From: Janthinobacterium sp.
GTDB taxonomy: Bacteria > Pseudomonadota > Gammaproteobacteria > Burkholderiales > Chitinibacteraceae
Assembly (NCBI GenBank): GCA_025360045.1
Contig: JANYCY010000068.1
Location: 1-64,000 of the forward strand
Direction: 5' to 3'
Length of the DNA: 64,000 bases
Shown here: positions 51,366 through 61,576 of the stretch, piece by piece
Layout: each line of letters starts with the position of its first letter
Position numbering within the stretch: position 1 is the stretch's first letter
The notes under the pieces: generated by a model
Told to the model about the DNA's origin: nothing
The model's input: the letters and a program-made list of their open reading frames with translations, nothing else
Database searches by the model: none
Position numbers and translations under genes: made by a program

Positions 51366-53705
51366 CTATTTAATACAAACGGCGCGAATCTGCGCCATAT
51401 CACTGAGGCCTTGCAGTACTTTTTCAATGCCGTCTTGCTTGAGGGTACGCATGCCTTCTTCTAGGGCGGTTGCGAGAAGTTCAGCGACCCGAGCGTGTTC
51501 TTGGATTTGTTTTTTCACCATATCGCTACCTACTAACAGTTCGTGTAAGCCTAAGCGGCCTTTATAACCCGTGTTATTGCAGGCATCGCAGCCTTTGGCG
51601 CGATAAAGTGTGAACTGCCCCTCTTGACTCGCAAACGAGGCTACCCAGTCTTTATATACGGTCTCTAAGGCGAGCTCGGGATCCTTCTGCCAGTCGGTCG
51701 TTTGCTTTAGCTCTTCGCTATATTCATGCAGCATGGATTGGATTTCGGCGGCTTCCGGCTCATAAGCTTCTTTGCATTTGCACAGTCTTTTAGCGAGACG
51801 CTGCGCCAAAATGCCGAGCAGGGCATCGGCAAAGTTAAAGGGGTCCATACCCATATCTAAGAGGCGAATAATCGATTCTGGGGCGCTATTGGTGTGCAGG
51901 GTAGCGAGCACCAAGTGCCCAGTCAGCGAGGCTTCAATACCGGTACTGGTGGTTTCTTTATCGCGCATTTCCCCCACCATAATGATGTCGGGGTCGGCGC
52001 GTAAAAAGGCTTTCATAATGGTGGCAAAAGTCAGCCCCGCCTTATTATTCACTTGAACTTGGCGCAGGCCTTTTTGGGTGATTTCTACAGGGTCTTCTAC
52101 CGTCCAGATCTTGGTATCCGGCGTATTTAGGTGCTTGAGGATGGAGTGCAGGGTGGTGGTTTTTCCTGAGCCGGTAGGCCCGCAAACAAAAAACAGGCCG
52201 TAAGGCTTGGCGATCACCGATTTTAGATTGCTGATGGTGCGGTTTGATAGCGCGAGCTTTTCCAGTGGCAAAGGCTCACCCGAGGCTAAAATCCGCATCA
52301 CCACATCTTCTACGCCGCCTTGAGTCGGAATGGTGGCCACGCGTAGCTCGATATCGTAGCCCGGCACATATTTTTTGAATTTGATTTTGCCGTCTTGTGG
52401 TTTGCGTTTTTCTGAGATATCTAGATCGCACATGATTTTAATGCGGGTGACGAGAGGATTGCGGTAGGAGGCGGGCACTTCTTTGTAAGCGACTAAAGAG
52501 CCATCGCGGCGAAAGCGAATACGGGTTTTTTCGTTGCCGGGGGATGGCTCGATATGAATATCGGAAACGCCGGTTTTATACGCTTCCACGATGATCTGAT
52601 TCACCAGTTTTACCAGCTCATTATCCTGTGCTGCGGATATTTCTTCAGGAGAAACAGGCTCGGCCTCTTCTTCATCGCCCATATTGGAGAGTAGGGCGTC
52701 GATATTATTGTCATTACTTTGCTCACCAAAAAATAGATCAAGGGTCTTTTGAAACTCGGCCTTACTGGTGACGCGATAAATGGTTTTTTTATTGGGGAAA
52801 ACATGGGCGACGGTGTGGCTGGCACGGATGCGTTCAGGATCGGTGGTCAGAATAATAATGCCTTCTTTTTCCTCATCCACCGGCAGCCATTCGTTTTCAG
52901 CTGCGTATTCCCGTTTGATATGTTTGAGTAAATCTAAGGGCTTTACTCTGTCGGGTTTAAAGGCTTCATAAGCCACGCCAAAATAACCAGCCAGCGAGTG
53001 TCCAAGAGCGGGTAGCGGTACTTGGTATTTTTCGCTGAGTAGTGTTTCTAAATCAATTTTATCTCGATGGCTTTCACGCAGGGCGACCTGCAGCGCGGCT
53101 TGGGTGATTACATTTGCCGCCACCAGCCCGCCATATTTATGCTGTGGTGCAAAGGGAAAAGGCTGTTGCTGTCTTTGTTGCAAAGCAATGGCGAGGGTCT
53201 TGGCGAGTAAGCGGAGGCCTTCTTCGCTTTGGGTATCAAAGGGGTGTTGATGCTTATTATTAATCAGCTGTACCACGCCAATTAAGGTGCCGTCTAATTC
53301 TGCTAACAGAGGCGCGGCCAGCATTTCTCGGGCATGAAAGCCAGTTTGTTTATCGACGGCTTGTAAAAATTGTAAGGTAGGGCTGTAGCGGGTGAGCTCG
53401 TCGCTGTCGTACACGTCGCGGATATTCACTAACTGTTTATGATTGGCCACAAAGCCCGCCACACTGCGATCATTAACGGGGATGCGCAGTTCTTTAAAGC
53501 CTTCCAAGCCGGTTTTTACCCGAGAGATCATTTCATTGCCGGTATCGTTGGCAACATAGATGGTGAGCCGTTCGGCCCCAAACACTTTGCAGGCTTCGCC
53601 ACTGATCTCGAGCAAAATCTCATCAATATGCCGCGTTGCATGGATGCGATTGGTCAGGCTTTGCAGCTCATGCATAAAGTGTAGGGCGTTATCTTTTTGG
53701 CTCAT
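51366..53705 (-). CDS. GAF-containing GspE/PilB-type ATPase
   Basis: GAF-like N-terminus; VCGPTGSGKTTTLHSIL; TVEDPVEI; CDACNNTGYKGRLGLHELL. Confidence 0.92.
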   Translation of the reverse strand: MSQKDNALHFMHELQSLTNRIHATRHIDEILLEISGEACKVFGAERLTIYVANDTGNEMISRVKTGLEGFKELRIPVNDRSVAGFVANHKQLVNIRDVYDSDELTRYSPTLQFLQAVDKQTGFHAREMLAAPLLAELDGTLIGVVQLINNKHQHPFDTQSEEGLRLLAKTLAIALQQRQQQPFPFAPQHKYGGLVAANVITQAALQVALRESHRDKIDLETLLSEKYQVPLPALGHSLAGYFGVAYEAFKPDRVKPLDLLKHIKREYAAENEWLPVDEEKEGIIILTTDPERIRASHTVAHVFPNKKTIYRVTSKAEFQKTLDLFFGEQSNDNNIDALLSNMGDEEEAEPVSPEEISAAQDNELVKLVNQIIVEAYKTGVSDIHIEPSPGNEKTRIRFRRDGSLVAYKEVPASYRNPLVTRIKIMCDLDISEKRKPQDGKIKFKKYVPGYDIELRVATIPTQGGVEDVVMRILASGEPLPLEKLALSNRTISNLKSVIAKPYGLFFVCGPTGSGKTTTLHSILKHLNTPDTKIWTVEDPVEITQKGLRQVQVNNKAGLTFATIMKAFLRADPDIIMVGEMRDKETTSTGIEASLTGHLVLATLHTNSAPESIIRLLDMGMDPFNFADALLGILAQRLAKRLCKCKEAYEPEAAEIQSMLHEYSEELKQTTDWQKDPELALETVYKDWVASFASQEGQFTLYRAKGCDACNNTGYKGRLGLHELLVGSDMVKKQIQEHARVAELLATALEEGMRTLKQDGIEKVLQGLSDMAQIRAVCIK

Positions 53706-53914
53706 GATGATGGCTCTTGGCTGGCATGGGGCGATGTTGTTGGTTGTAATTAATGGCGCATTGCGCTCATCGCTGAGCGACTAACCCCAGTCGCACGCAG
53801 GGCTTCGAATGCGCCCTGCAGGCATAAATATCTACACAATTCCTGTAAAAGAAAAAGGTCATCGTCGGTTGGGTTATGTCGTTCTTTATGCTCATTAGGG
53901 CGCTAATATATCTC

Positions 53915-53957
53915 GGCCGTAACCCACCATGACACGGCGCTGCGGTGGGTTACGGCC
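53915..53957. repeat. Perfect 14-bp inverted repeat
   Basis: GGCCGTAACCCACC-15 nt-GGTGGGTTACGGCC. Confidence 0.85.
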
Positions 53958-54089
53958 AGGATACGGCAGCGCCCATATTTAATACATTTTCTGGCCTAAC
54001 CCACCCTACGGATACTGTCACACGCAGAGCTGAGCGACTAAACCCTGTCGCGCGTAGAGCTTTGAGTGCGCCCTATGGTGTTTTTAGAC

Positions 54090-54854
54090 TTAAAAGTGGA
54101 TGACTTGGTTTTGCTCTAATCTGCTGATGGTTAAATTGTGATTGTCTCTTAGTATTTCTTGCATGGTCAGCTCGGAATCTGCCGGTTTTAGATGGGTGAC
54201 TAATATTTGGCAGGGGCGGCTGAGGTGTTTGAGTTGCTCAAGCAGGGTGTGCGGGCAGAAGTGTTTAGCAGCGTTGGCCAGCTCGTATTCACGGTTGCTA
54301 AATGCGGTTTCGATAATTAAATGGCTTAGGTTGCTCGTGGCATTCACGATGTCCCAAAAGGCGGCGTTGCAGACTGAATCACCACTGAAGATGATTGAAT
54401 TTGGGCCGCTGTCTAGCTGATAACCCACTGCGGGGACAGTGTGTACCGCAGGAATGGCAGTGATGGTGCATTCTTCAATGGTGCAAGACTGCCCTACATC
54501 TAGCGTGATATAGCGCATAAAGGGGTTTTTAGTATCGGGGATTTGGTTGAAGTCGGGCCAGACACACCAATTGAAAATATGTTTTTTTAAGACATTAAGA
54601 GTGGCTTCGCTGGCATACACGTTCAGCGGGGTATTGCGGCTGCCCATAATAGTGTCAACCAGCATGGGCAGGCAGGCAATATGATCCAGATGGGCATGGG
54701 TCAGAAAAATATGCTCAATATGGGTCAGTGCGGTAAAGCTGAGATCGCCCACTCCCGTGCCTGCATCGATCAAGATGGAATCATTGATCAAAAATGAAGT
54801 GGTGCGATTTGCACCACCAATTCCACCGCTACAGCCTAGTATTCTTAACTGCAT
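54090..54854 (-). CDS. MBL-fold hydrolase, class II cyclic-nucleotide phosphodiesterase-like
   Basis: LGCSGGIGGANRTTSFLINDSILIDAGTGVGDL; LTHAHLDHI; FSGDSV. Confidence 0.82.
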   Translation of the reverse strand: MQLRILGCSGGIGGANRTTSFLINDSILIDAGTGVGDLSFTALTHIEHIFLTHAHLDHIACLPMLVDTIMGSRNTPLNVYASEATLNVLKKHIFNWCVWPDFNQIPDTKNPFMRYITLDVGQSCTIEECTITAIPAVHTVPAVGYQLDSGPNSIIFSGDSVCNAAFWDIVNATSNLSHLIIETAFSNREYELANAAKHFCPHTLLEQLKHLSRPCQILVTHLKPADSELTMQEILRDNHNLTISRLEQNQVIHF

Positions 54855-54937
54855 AGGAGAGGCCTGCTAAGTCATTCTGTATAAGCCTGTGATTTTTATA
54901 GGGTGTGCAAGTGCTTTTCTTGCGCACCGTTCTACTG

Positions 54938-57154
54938 CTATTTACTGTTAAATTGATGTACGCCATCCCAGTCGCTAGCGGGTGGATTACGCCTAAAATT
55001 TTGAATTCTGTCTAAGTACAGACTGTAAAGATGATGCTGGGATTCTGTAGTCATCTTTTGTAAGTTTAGTAACTGCATTTCGGCTAAATCCCACTGCTGA
55101 TTGCGGTAAAACTTGAGGCTTTCATGAAATAAAACGAGGGTCGCTTCATTTTGGCTGGCGAGTGGCTGAGGCTCGTAAAGCGTCACCGCTTCAGTTTTGC
55201 CCATAACTCGTACTCGGTCTATTTCGCGGTAAACCAGATTCGGGGCAGCGGCTCGCGTGTTTTCGCTGACTAAAATACTGACTCCATAATACTTGGTTAA
55301 GCTTTCTACCCTTGACGCCAAGTTAACCGCATCCCCCATTACAGTGTAATTCATCCGAAATTGCGAGCCCATATCGCCCACTGTTACATTTCCGGTATTT
55401 ATGCCTACGCCAACAGAAATCTCTGGCCAATTGCGTGCCGCTAATTTGGGATTAAGCCGATCAATTGCCTCTTGAATTTCGAGCGATGCCAAGACGGCAT
55501 TTTGGGCGTGGTCTGGATCAAATACCGGAGCGCCCCAAAAGGCCATGACGCAATCGCCGATATATTTATCAATGGTGCCTAAATGCTGATGGCGAATAAC
55601 GGTAGAAATTTCGGTAAGAAACTCATTCATAAAGCGGCTTAGCTCATCCGCTGGCATGCCTTCAGATATTTTGGTAAAGCTTCTGACATCAGTAAACAGC
55701 ACGGTAAGCGGCCGATTCTGGCCGACCATGGTGTATTTTTCAGGATCTTCACTCATGCGCTCAACCAGCTCTGGCACAACATATTGGCCAAATAATTGGG
55801 TGAGTTGGCGCTTACGGCGGCTTTCAAAGAAATAGCCATAGGCCATATTGAGCGTGTAGAGGCCAACAATGAGCATCAGGGCCGCAGCCATGGGCATGGC
55901 AGTCTTGGCATAGTGCCAAAGTGCGAAATTTGTTGCGAATAATAGTAACAAGAGCAGTAAGCAGATGCTGCTGGCAATCAGCGGTGAGAGCCGAATGAGC
56001 AACCAAACCAGTAGCGGTCCAAGAATCAATAAAAGTAAAAACTCCGCCCCCAATAGATAGCCGGGGTGCTGGGGTAGTGTTTCATCGAGGATGGCGGCAA
56101 TTAAGTTGGCGTGGATTTCTACCCCCGCATAGGCTTCGCCAACCGGCGTGACGCGTAAGTCTTTTAGGCCTGGAGCGGTGGTGCCAAGTAAAACAATTCG
56201 ATCTTTTAACTCGGCTTGGCTAACTTCCCCAGAAATAACATCGGCGGCGGACAAGTAAGGGAAACTGCCTTGTGGGCCTTTAAAGGGCACCAGCGCCCAG
56301 CCATTTTTATTGACGGGCAATCGCCTCTTGCCAAGACGAAAGGCTTCTAGAGCAAAGCTGCCATCGGCAGTTTCTTCGATGACGGGGGCAAAGGCTTCTT
56401 GCCCCAGCGCGATTCGCGCCAGCGCCAAACCCAGCGAGGGATAGTAGTTTTCACCTATCCTAGCCACCAAGGAAACGCTCCTTGCTACGCCATCGCTATC
56501 GACTATTGGCACAAAGTGCCCACCGTGGCCTGCAGCCTGCTGCAAGCTGGGCAAATTGCCGCCATAGGTTTTACCGCCCACAATATAGTTGGCGACGGGG
56601 GCTAAATCGCTGGCATCCAGAATAGGGGGAGGGAGTGCACCACTCGAAACGGCTTTTGCCTCATTGCTAAAATAAAAACCGCTAATAATCGGGCGATGAC
56701 TCAGCGCCTTGGCAAAACGGGCGTCGGTATCTAGCTCGGGAGTGAGGCGAGTAAGCTCATTCTGAAATGCAGTGTTATTGCTTAATTCTTGCTTGGCTAA
56801 ACGGCGTAAAACCGGCAGACCTGAGCTTTCATCCGCTTCTGCAAAAACCACGTCGAAACCGAGCGCCTTAATATGGTAGTGATCAAATAATTGATCGACT
56901 AATTTGGCAAGGTGATCGCGCCGCCAAGGCCACCTACCGAGCGTTGCCAAGCTTTTTTCGTCAATATCAACAATGGCAATGCGCTGATCTACACCACCTT
57001 GTACGCCTAGCCGTAAGCGTACATCATAAAGATAAACGTCAATTTGGCTGAGCGTGGGCAAGCTGGGGGAGCCTGCCACATGCAGCAAGGCTAGTAGCAG
57101 CAAGGCCGTGCCTAATAATATCTGCGGCCAATATTTACGTAAGCTGGCTTTCAT
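54938..57154 (-). CDS. CHASE2-class III adenylate/guanylate cyclase
   Basis: IDVYLYDVRLRLG..IAIVDIDEKSLATLGRWPWRR (CHASE2); VLFTDVRSFTKISEG, DKYIGDCVMAFWGAP. Confidence 0.93.
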   Translation of the reverse strand: MKASLRKYWPQILLGTALLLLALLHVAGSPSLPTLSQIDVYLYDVRLRLGVQGGVDQRIAIVDIDEKSLATLGRWPWRRDHLAKLVDQLFDHYHIKALGFDVVFAEADESSGLPVLRRLAKQELSNNTAFQNELTRLTPELDTDARFAKALSHRPIISGFYFSNEAKAVSSGALPPPILDASDLAPVANYIVGGKTYGGNLPSLQQAAGHGGHFVPIVDSDGVARSVSLVARIGENYYPSLGLALARIALGQEAFAPVIEETADGSFALEAFRLGKRRLPVNKNGWALVPFKGPQGSFPYLSAADVISGEVSQAELKDRIVLLGTTAPGLKDLRVTPVGEAYAGVEIHANLIAAILDETLPQHPGYLLGAEFLLLLILGPLLVWLLIRLSPLIASSICLLLLLLLFATNFALWHYAKTAMPMAAALMLIVGLYTLNMAYGYFFESRRKRQLTQLFGQYVVPELVERMSEDPEKYTMVGQNRPLTVLFTDVRSFTKISEGMPADELSRFMNEFLTEISTVIRHQHLGTIDKYIGDCVMAFWGAPVFDPDHAQNAVLASLEIQEAIDRLNPKLAARNWPEISVGVGINTGNVTVGDMGSQFRMNYTVMGDAVNLASRVESLTKYYGVSILVSENTRAAAPNLVYREIDRVRVMGKTEAVTLYEPQPLASQNEATLVLFHESLKFYRNQQWDLAEMQLLNLQKMTTESQHHLYSLYLDRIQNFRRNPPASDWDGVHQFNSK

Positions 57155-57828
57155 TATTTGCGATAAAAGAAAGTCATTTCAACACCCAGCAGCTCGATGA
57201 TGTCTTCCTCTTGTAGATGATAAGCATGCATGCCAATCTCTTTGTGATTGACATTGGGGTGATGCGCTCCCTCAACATGAGTGAGGAAATAGCCCTGTGG
57301 CCGCTTACTAATCACGGCCACTTGCACTCCTGTTTTACCGAGGGTGGTGAGTTTTTTGCTCAGCTCTAATTCCTTGCCTGCATTGGGGCCACTCACCACT
57401 TTAATAATGCCCATGGCTTGGATCGGTGTTTCTGCATGGGGTGGAGGGGCTGGGGCTGATATTGGTGAGATTGGCGGGGCGGCCATGATCGGGGGGCGTC
57501 CCATTACCATGGTTTTTTCAAAGTCGGTGCTATCTACGGGCTTTTCACTAAAGTAGCGTAAAATATGCTTGCCAATGAGGATCTCATCGCCTTCTTTTAA
57601 GCGTTGTTTTTGTGCGTCTTGTTGGTTAATTTTTGTGCCATTGGTGCTATTTAAGTCTTCAATAAATACCTCAGAGCCCAGCATGGTTAAGGTGGCATGC
57701 TCGCCAGAAACGGCAAGATTATCAATTTGAATGTCATTGTTTGGGCGACGGCCGATGGTCAATCGCTCTTTATTTAGCTTGATTTCTTTAATTAAAATGC
57801 CGTCTAGGCTCAGAACTATTTTGGCCAT
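57154..57828 (-). CDS. FHA domain protein
   Basis: LTIGRRPNNDIQIDNLAVSGEHATL...DLNSTNGTKIN. Confidence 0.93.
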   Translation of the reverse strand: MAKIVLSLDGILIKEIKLNKERLTIGRRPNNDIQIDNLAVSGEHATLTMLGSEVFIEDLNSTNGTKINQQDAQKQRLKEGDEILIGKHILRYFSEKPVDSTDFEKTMVMGRPPIMAAPPISPISAPAPPPHAETPIQAMGIIKVVSGPNAGKELELSKKLTTLGKTGVQVAVISKRPQGYFLTHVEGAHHPNVNHKEIGMHAYHLQEEDIIELLGVEMTFFYRK

Positions 57829-57945
57829 GATTTTATTCTCTTCTCGAATAAAATATTTCTTCTGAAAAATATTTATATTGCGTTAACTAAAGCGTTATTT
57901 GAAAATTTTTTAGCTGTTAATATAAATTGATTAATTGTGCATGAA

Positions 57946-58776
57946 TTAAGTAAACCAAGTACTCATCTTTGACCACAAGCCAATACTGGCAGGAAAGTCT
58001 TCTTTTACTTTGACTAAAATGGCTGAAATATTATCTTTACCGCCCATATCATTGGCCAGTTGAATGAGTTGTTCGGTGTTGAGTATTAAATTGCTATTAA
58101 AGGCCATTATCGTATCGGCTATATCCGCATCGTCGGCCATATCGCTTAAGCCATCAGAGCAAAATAAATAAATATCACCGGGCAAAACTGCGTGTTCATG
58201 CAGCTCGGCTTGTACGCCGCTATCGATACCCACGGCGCGGGTTACTAGGTTTTTGTATGTTGAGTGCTTGGCTTCTTCCGCCGTAATCAGGCCGCTATCG
58301 ATTTGCTCTTGTAAAAAAGAATGATCGCGAGTGAGCTGTACTAGCTCATCGCTACGCAGGCGATAGAGTCGAGAATCCCCCACATGGGCCACAGCAAGCC
58401 GAGAATCATAAAAAAGCGCACAGACCAGTGTCGTGCCCATTCCTGCGCATTGGGGCTGGCTTTGTGCCGTGCCATAAATAGATTGATTGGCGTAGTGAAC
58501 GGCCGCCATCAGCACATCGTGCGCAGCGGGCCATAGGCTGTCTGGCCTTTGCAAATGCAGCGGAAAATTAGATTGCATGGCGTCGTGCACCACATGGCAA
58601 ACCATTTCTACCGCAATGCCACTGGCGACTTCTCCGGCGTTATAGCCACCCATGCCATCTGCGAGCACCACGAGGCCTTTTTCCGCATCAAAGTGAATGG
58701 TGTCTTCATTATGATCGCGATGCAGGCCCGTATCGGTTAGACCGGCCATTTCCAGCGCTTGTGAGAGATTAAGCAT
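57946..58776 (-). CDS. PP2C-family Ser/Thr phosphatase
   Basis: GLHRDHNEDTI; VLADGMGGYNAGEVAS; VAHVGDSRLYRLR; SDGLSD. Confidence 0.94.
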   Translation of the reverse strand: MLNLSQALEMAGLTDTGLHRDHNEDTIHFDAEKGLVVLADGMGGYNAGEVASGIAVEMVCHVVHDAMQSNFPLHLQRPDSLWPAAHDVLMAAVHYANQSIYGTAQSQPQCAGMGTTLVCALFYDSRLAVAHVGDSRLYRLRSDELVQLTRDHSFLQEQIDSGLITAEEAKHSTYKNLVTRAVGIDSGVQAELHEHAVLPGDIYLFCSDGLSDMADDADIADTIMAFNSNLILNTEQLIQLANDMGGKDNISAILVKVKEDFPASIGLWSKMSTWFT

Positions 58777-61300
58777 TGGCTTCTCTTGTACGTAATCCAG
58801 CTTCTAGCTTAGCCATTGCTGCCGCAAAGTGCGCGCCAGTTTGGAAGCGGGTTGTTTCATCTTTTTGTAAGGATTTCATAATAATGGCTGCAAGCATAGG
58901 GGGAAGTTTAGGGTTTATTAGCCGAGGATCTTGTGGTGCATCATTGGCTATTTTGTACATCAGTTCAGCCATCGATTCGCCGGTGAAAGGCAGACTGCCA
59001 GTACTGAGTTGATACAGCATCACGCCTAAGGAAAATAAATCGGAGCGCCCATCAATTTTTTTGCCAGAAAGCTGTTCGGGCGACATATAGGATGGCGTAC
59101 CCAGTACCATGCCGGTGCGGGTTTTGCTGGAGTCGGTAATTCGCGCAATACCAAAGTCGGTGACTTTTACGATTTTTTCGGCGGGCTCATACATAATATT
59201 AGCAGGCTTAATATCGCGGTGAACAACGTGCTGAACATGGGCATACTGTAAGGCTTCTGCGACTTGCCTGACGATACTTGCACATTCTATTAAGGGCAGA
59301 AGGTGATCTACTTTCGTATACGCCAGTAAATCTTTGCCTTTGAGAAACTCCATCGCGATATAGCAGAGGTCGTGCTCCTCACCCGCGTCAAAAATGGTCA
59401 CAATATTGGGGTGATTGAGCCGCCCTGCGGTTTCTGCCTCTCTAAAGAAGCGCTGCCTTGCATCGTCAAGCTGATCGGCTTCAAATTCTTGTGAAAGCGA
59501 CATGGTTTTGATGGCGACATCGCGGCCAATTTTGGGGTCTTTGCCTAGGTAAACCACGCCCATCGCCCCCTTGCCTAGTTCTTTCTCTACCTGATAGCGC
59601 CCTAGCATCGGTTTTTCTATGCTGCCATCTTCCAGCAGCATGCTGCCATTCACGCCACCACCTGAGCCGCCCAGCATCACCGTTTCTGACATCTGATGCG
59701 CGCGTTTAAGCTTGGCTTCTAGATCGCGGTATTTGGGGTTGTGGCCGCCCATATATTGATAGACGGCTTCGGCTTTATTGAACTGGCGTTTCCTTTCAAA
59801 ATCCAGCGCCAAATTATATAAAACGCCCATCATGCCATCGTCTAAGGGCACTTTAGATAACTTTTCAAATGCCATATCCAGCTGGCCCTGCCCCTGAAAA
59901 GCCATGCCTAGCATGCGATTGGATTCGGCCGATTCTGCGCTGGATTTCTCTTCTTTTTGCTCGCTGATTAAATAGCGCTTAGTCGTCAGCAAGCCATGCC
60001 CAAGCAGTAATAAGCTAGCCGGCCCCATTAAATGAATCCACAGCATGGATTGAGTCATCAGCACAAAATGACTGATGAGCAATAGCAAAAAGAGCGCACC
60101 GGTCAGCATGGCGGCAGGCCCCGCTTTGAGGCGAGGTAGCAGCAGGCAGAGATAGAGAGCAATCAATAGCGCCAGTGCCAGTGAAAACAGGGGATTCCAC
60201 GAAGGGGATACAAAGTAGTGCTGTTGTAAGAGGCTGGATAGGGTGTGAGCCGCAATGATGACCGGCGCTTCATTGGGGGAAATCGGAGTGACTAAAGAAG
60301 AGCCGATTCCCAGCGCCGTTGCGCCTATCAGCACAATCTTGCCTTTGTATTTATCCAGCGGAATTTTGCCTGCCTGCACGTCAAAGAAAGAATCGATGGG
60401 GAAGGCGGCTAGACCATTGGTGCTAGGGTAAAAATAAGGCCGAAATGAGGCATTGCTGCTGATCGGCAGCCGCACATTGCCCAGAGTGATCGATTCGCCT
60501 AGGTTCAGTTTGATTTGCTTGGGGGATAAATTCAGGCTTTTGGCTGCGGCCACCAGTGGAAAAGTCGGGTAAATCTGGTCGAAATAGCGCAGCGCCAAAG
60601 GGATGCTGCGTACCACGCCATCATTATCAGGCGTGATATTTTCGTCGCCTATACCTGCGGCACTGCTCGCGATGCTGTTTAAAGGTTGAGTTGCACCCTT
60701 AGCTGCAGTGGGCCAGCCGCTAGCGGGATTGCCACTGGCCTCTAGCTCCCACTTTTTCACTGCTGGCAGTAACGGCTTATCTGGCTCGCCCTGCGCCTCG
60801 CCTAATTCAAACAGCATCGGCAAGACCACATTACCCGCTTTGGCGATGCTGCTTGCCAGTTGCTGATCGACATTAAGCTTAACGATGGCCTCGTTAAACA
60901 CCGAGCCCATCGTTGCCCAAGTGACGCTATTGGGGGCGGAAGCGTCTTCTTTATACAGGCGATGCAGCTTTTCGATATACACGAGGCCACGGTCTTGCTG
61001 TGGTTCGGTAAAAAATACGCTGGTGACGATGACCTTTGCGCCTGCGCCGGCCAGTTTATCAATGAGCTGGGCATGAATCTCGCGCGACCAAGGCCAGCGG
61101 CCAATATTGTCGATGCTGGTTTGATCGATGGCGATCACGGCAATGCGTGCATCAACATTACGGGAAGTCAGCTTTACCCCCGCATCGTAAGCACGCTGCT
61201 CCAAGCCGGAAATCAAAGGGGTGAATTGCTGAGTTGCTAGATAAATCAATAGCACAGCCGCACCGATCACTCCGTCTTTTTTTAAGAAGGCCGCTTTCAT
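58769..61300 (-). CDS. CHASE2 Ser/Thr protein kinase
   Basis: IAVIAIDQTSIDNIGRWPWSR (CHASE2); LGKGAMGVVYLGKDP; VVHRDIKPANIMY; VTDFGIARI. Confidence 0.94.
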   Translation of the reverse strand: MKAAFLKKDGVIGAAVLLIYLATQQFTPLISGLEQRAYDAGVKLTSRNVDARIAVIAIDQTSIDNIGRWPWSREIHAQLIDKLAGAGAKVIVTSVFFTEPQQDRGLVYIEKLHRLYKEDASAPNSVTWATMGSVFNEAIVKLNVDQQLASSIAKAGNVVLPMLFELGEAQGEPDKPLLPAVKKWELEASGNPASGWPTAAKGATQPLNSIASSAAGIGDENITPDNDGVVRSIPLALRYFDQIYPTFPLVAAAKSLNLSPKQIKLNLGESITLGNVRLPISSNASFRPYFYPSTNGLAAFPIDSFFDVQAGKIPLDKYKGKIVLIGATALGIGSSLVTPISPNEAPVIIAAHTLSSLLQQHYFVSPSWNPLFSLALALLIALYLCLLLPRLKAGPAAMLTGALFLLLLISHFVLMTQSMLWIHLMGPASLLLLGHGLLTTKRYLISEQKEEKSSAESAESNRMLGMAFQGQGQLDMAFEKLSKVPLDDGMMGVLYNLALDFERKRQFNKAEAVYQYMGGHNPKYRDLEAKLKRAHQMSETVMLGGSGGGVNGSMLLEDGSIEKPMLGRYQVEKELGKGAMGVVYLGKDPKIGRDVAIKTMSLSQEFEADQLDDARQRFFREAETAGRLNHPNIVTIFDAGEEHDLCYIAMEFLKGKDLLAYTKVDHLLPLIECASIVRQVAEALQYAHVQHVVHRDIKPANIMYEPAEKIVKVTDFGIARITDSSKTRTGMVLGTPSYMSPEQLSGKKIDGRSDLFSLGVMLYQLSTGSLPFTGESMAELMYKIANDAPQDPRLINPKLPPMLAAIIMKSLQKDETTRFQTGAHFAAAMAKLEAGLRTREANA

Positions 61301-61576
61301 GGCGTGATCGATACGGTAAGGAGCTGCATGCTAAAGGACTACTTAATCTGTCGGTATGTCCTCAATTTAGTAGAAGAAGCCATAAAATGCCGTGCTCTTG
61401 CGGATAAGTTTTTTGCAAGCAGGCAAGCAGGCAAGCGTATTGCCTGAGCTTTGCTTAATTTGGCTAGATTTATTGGTATGGAATGGCTTGGGGGGACGCG
61501 TAGGGCAATCCTATCAACTTAAGCAAACAGCGGGAAATAACACTTTTGTAGATACTCTGTTCAAAGTCAAGCCTTT

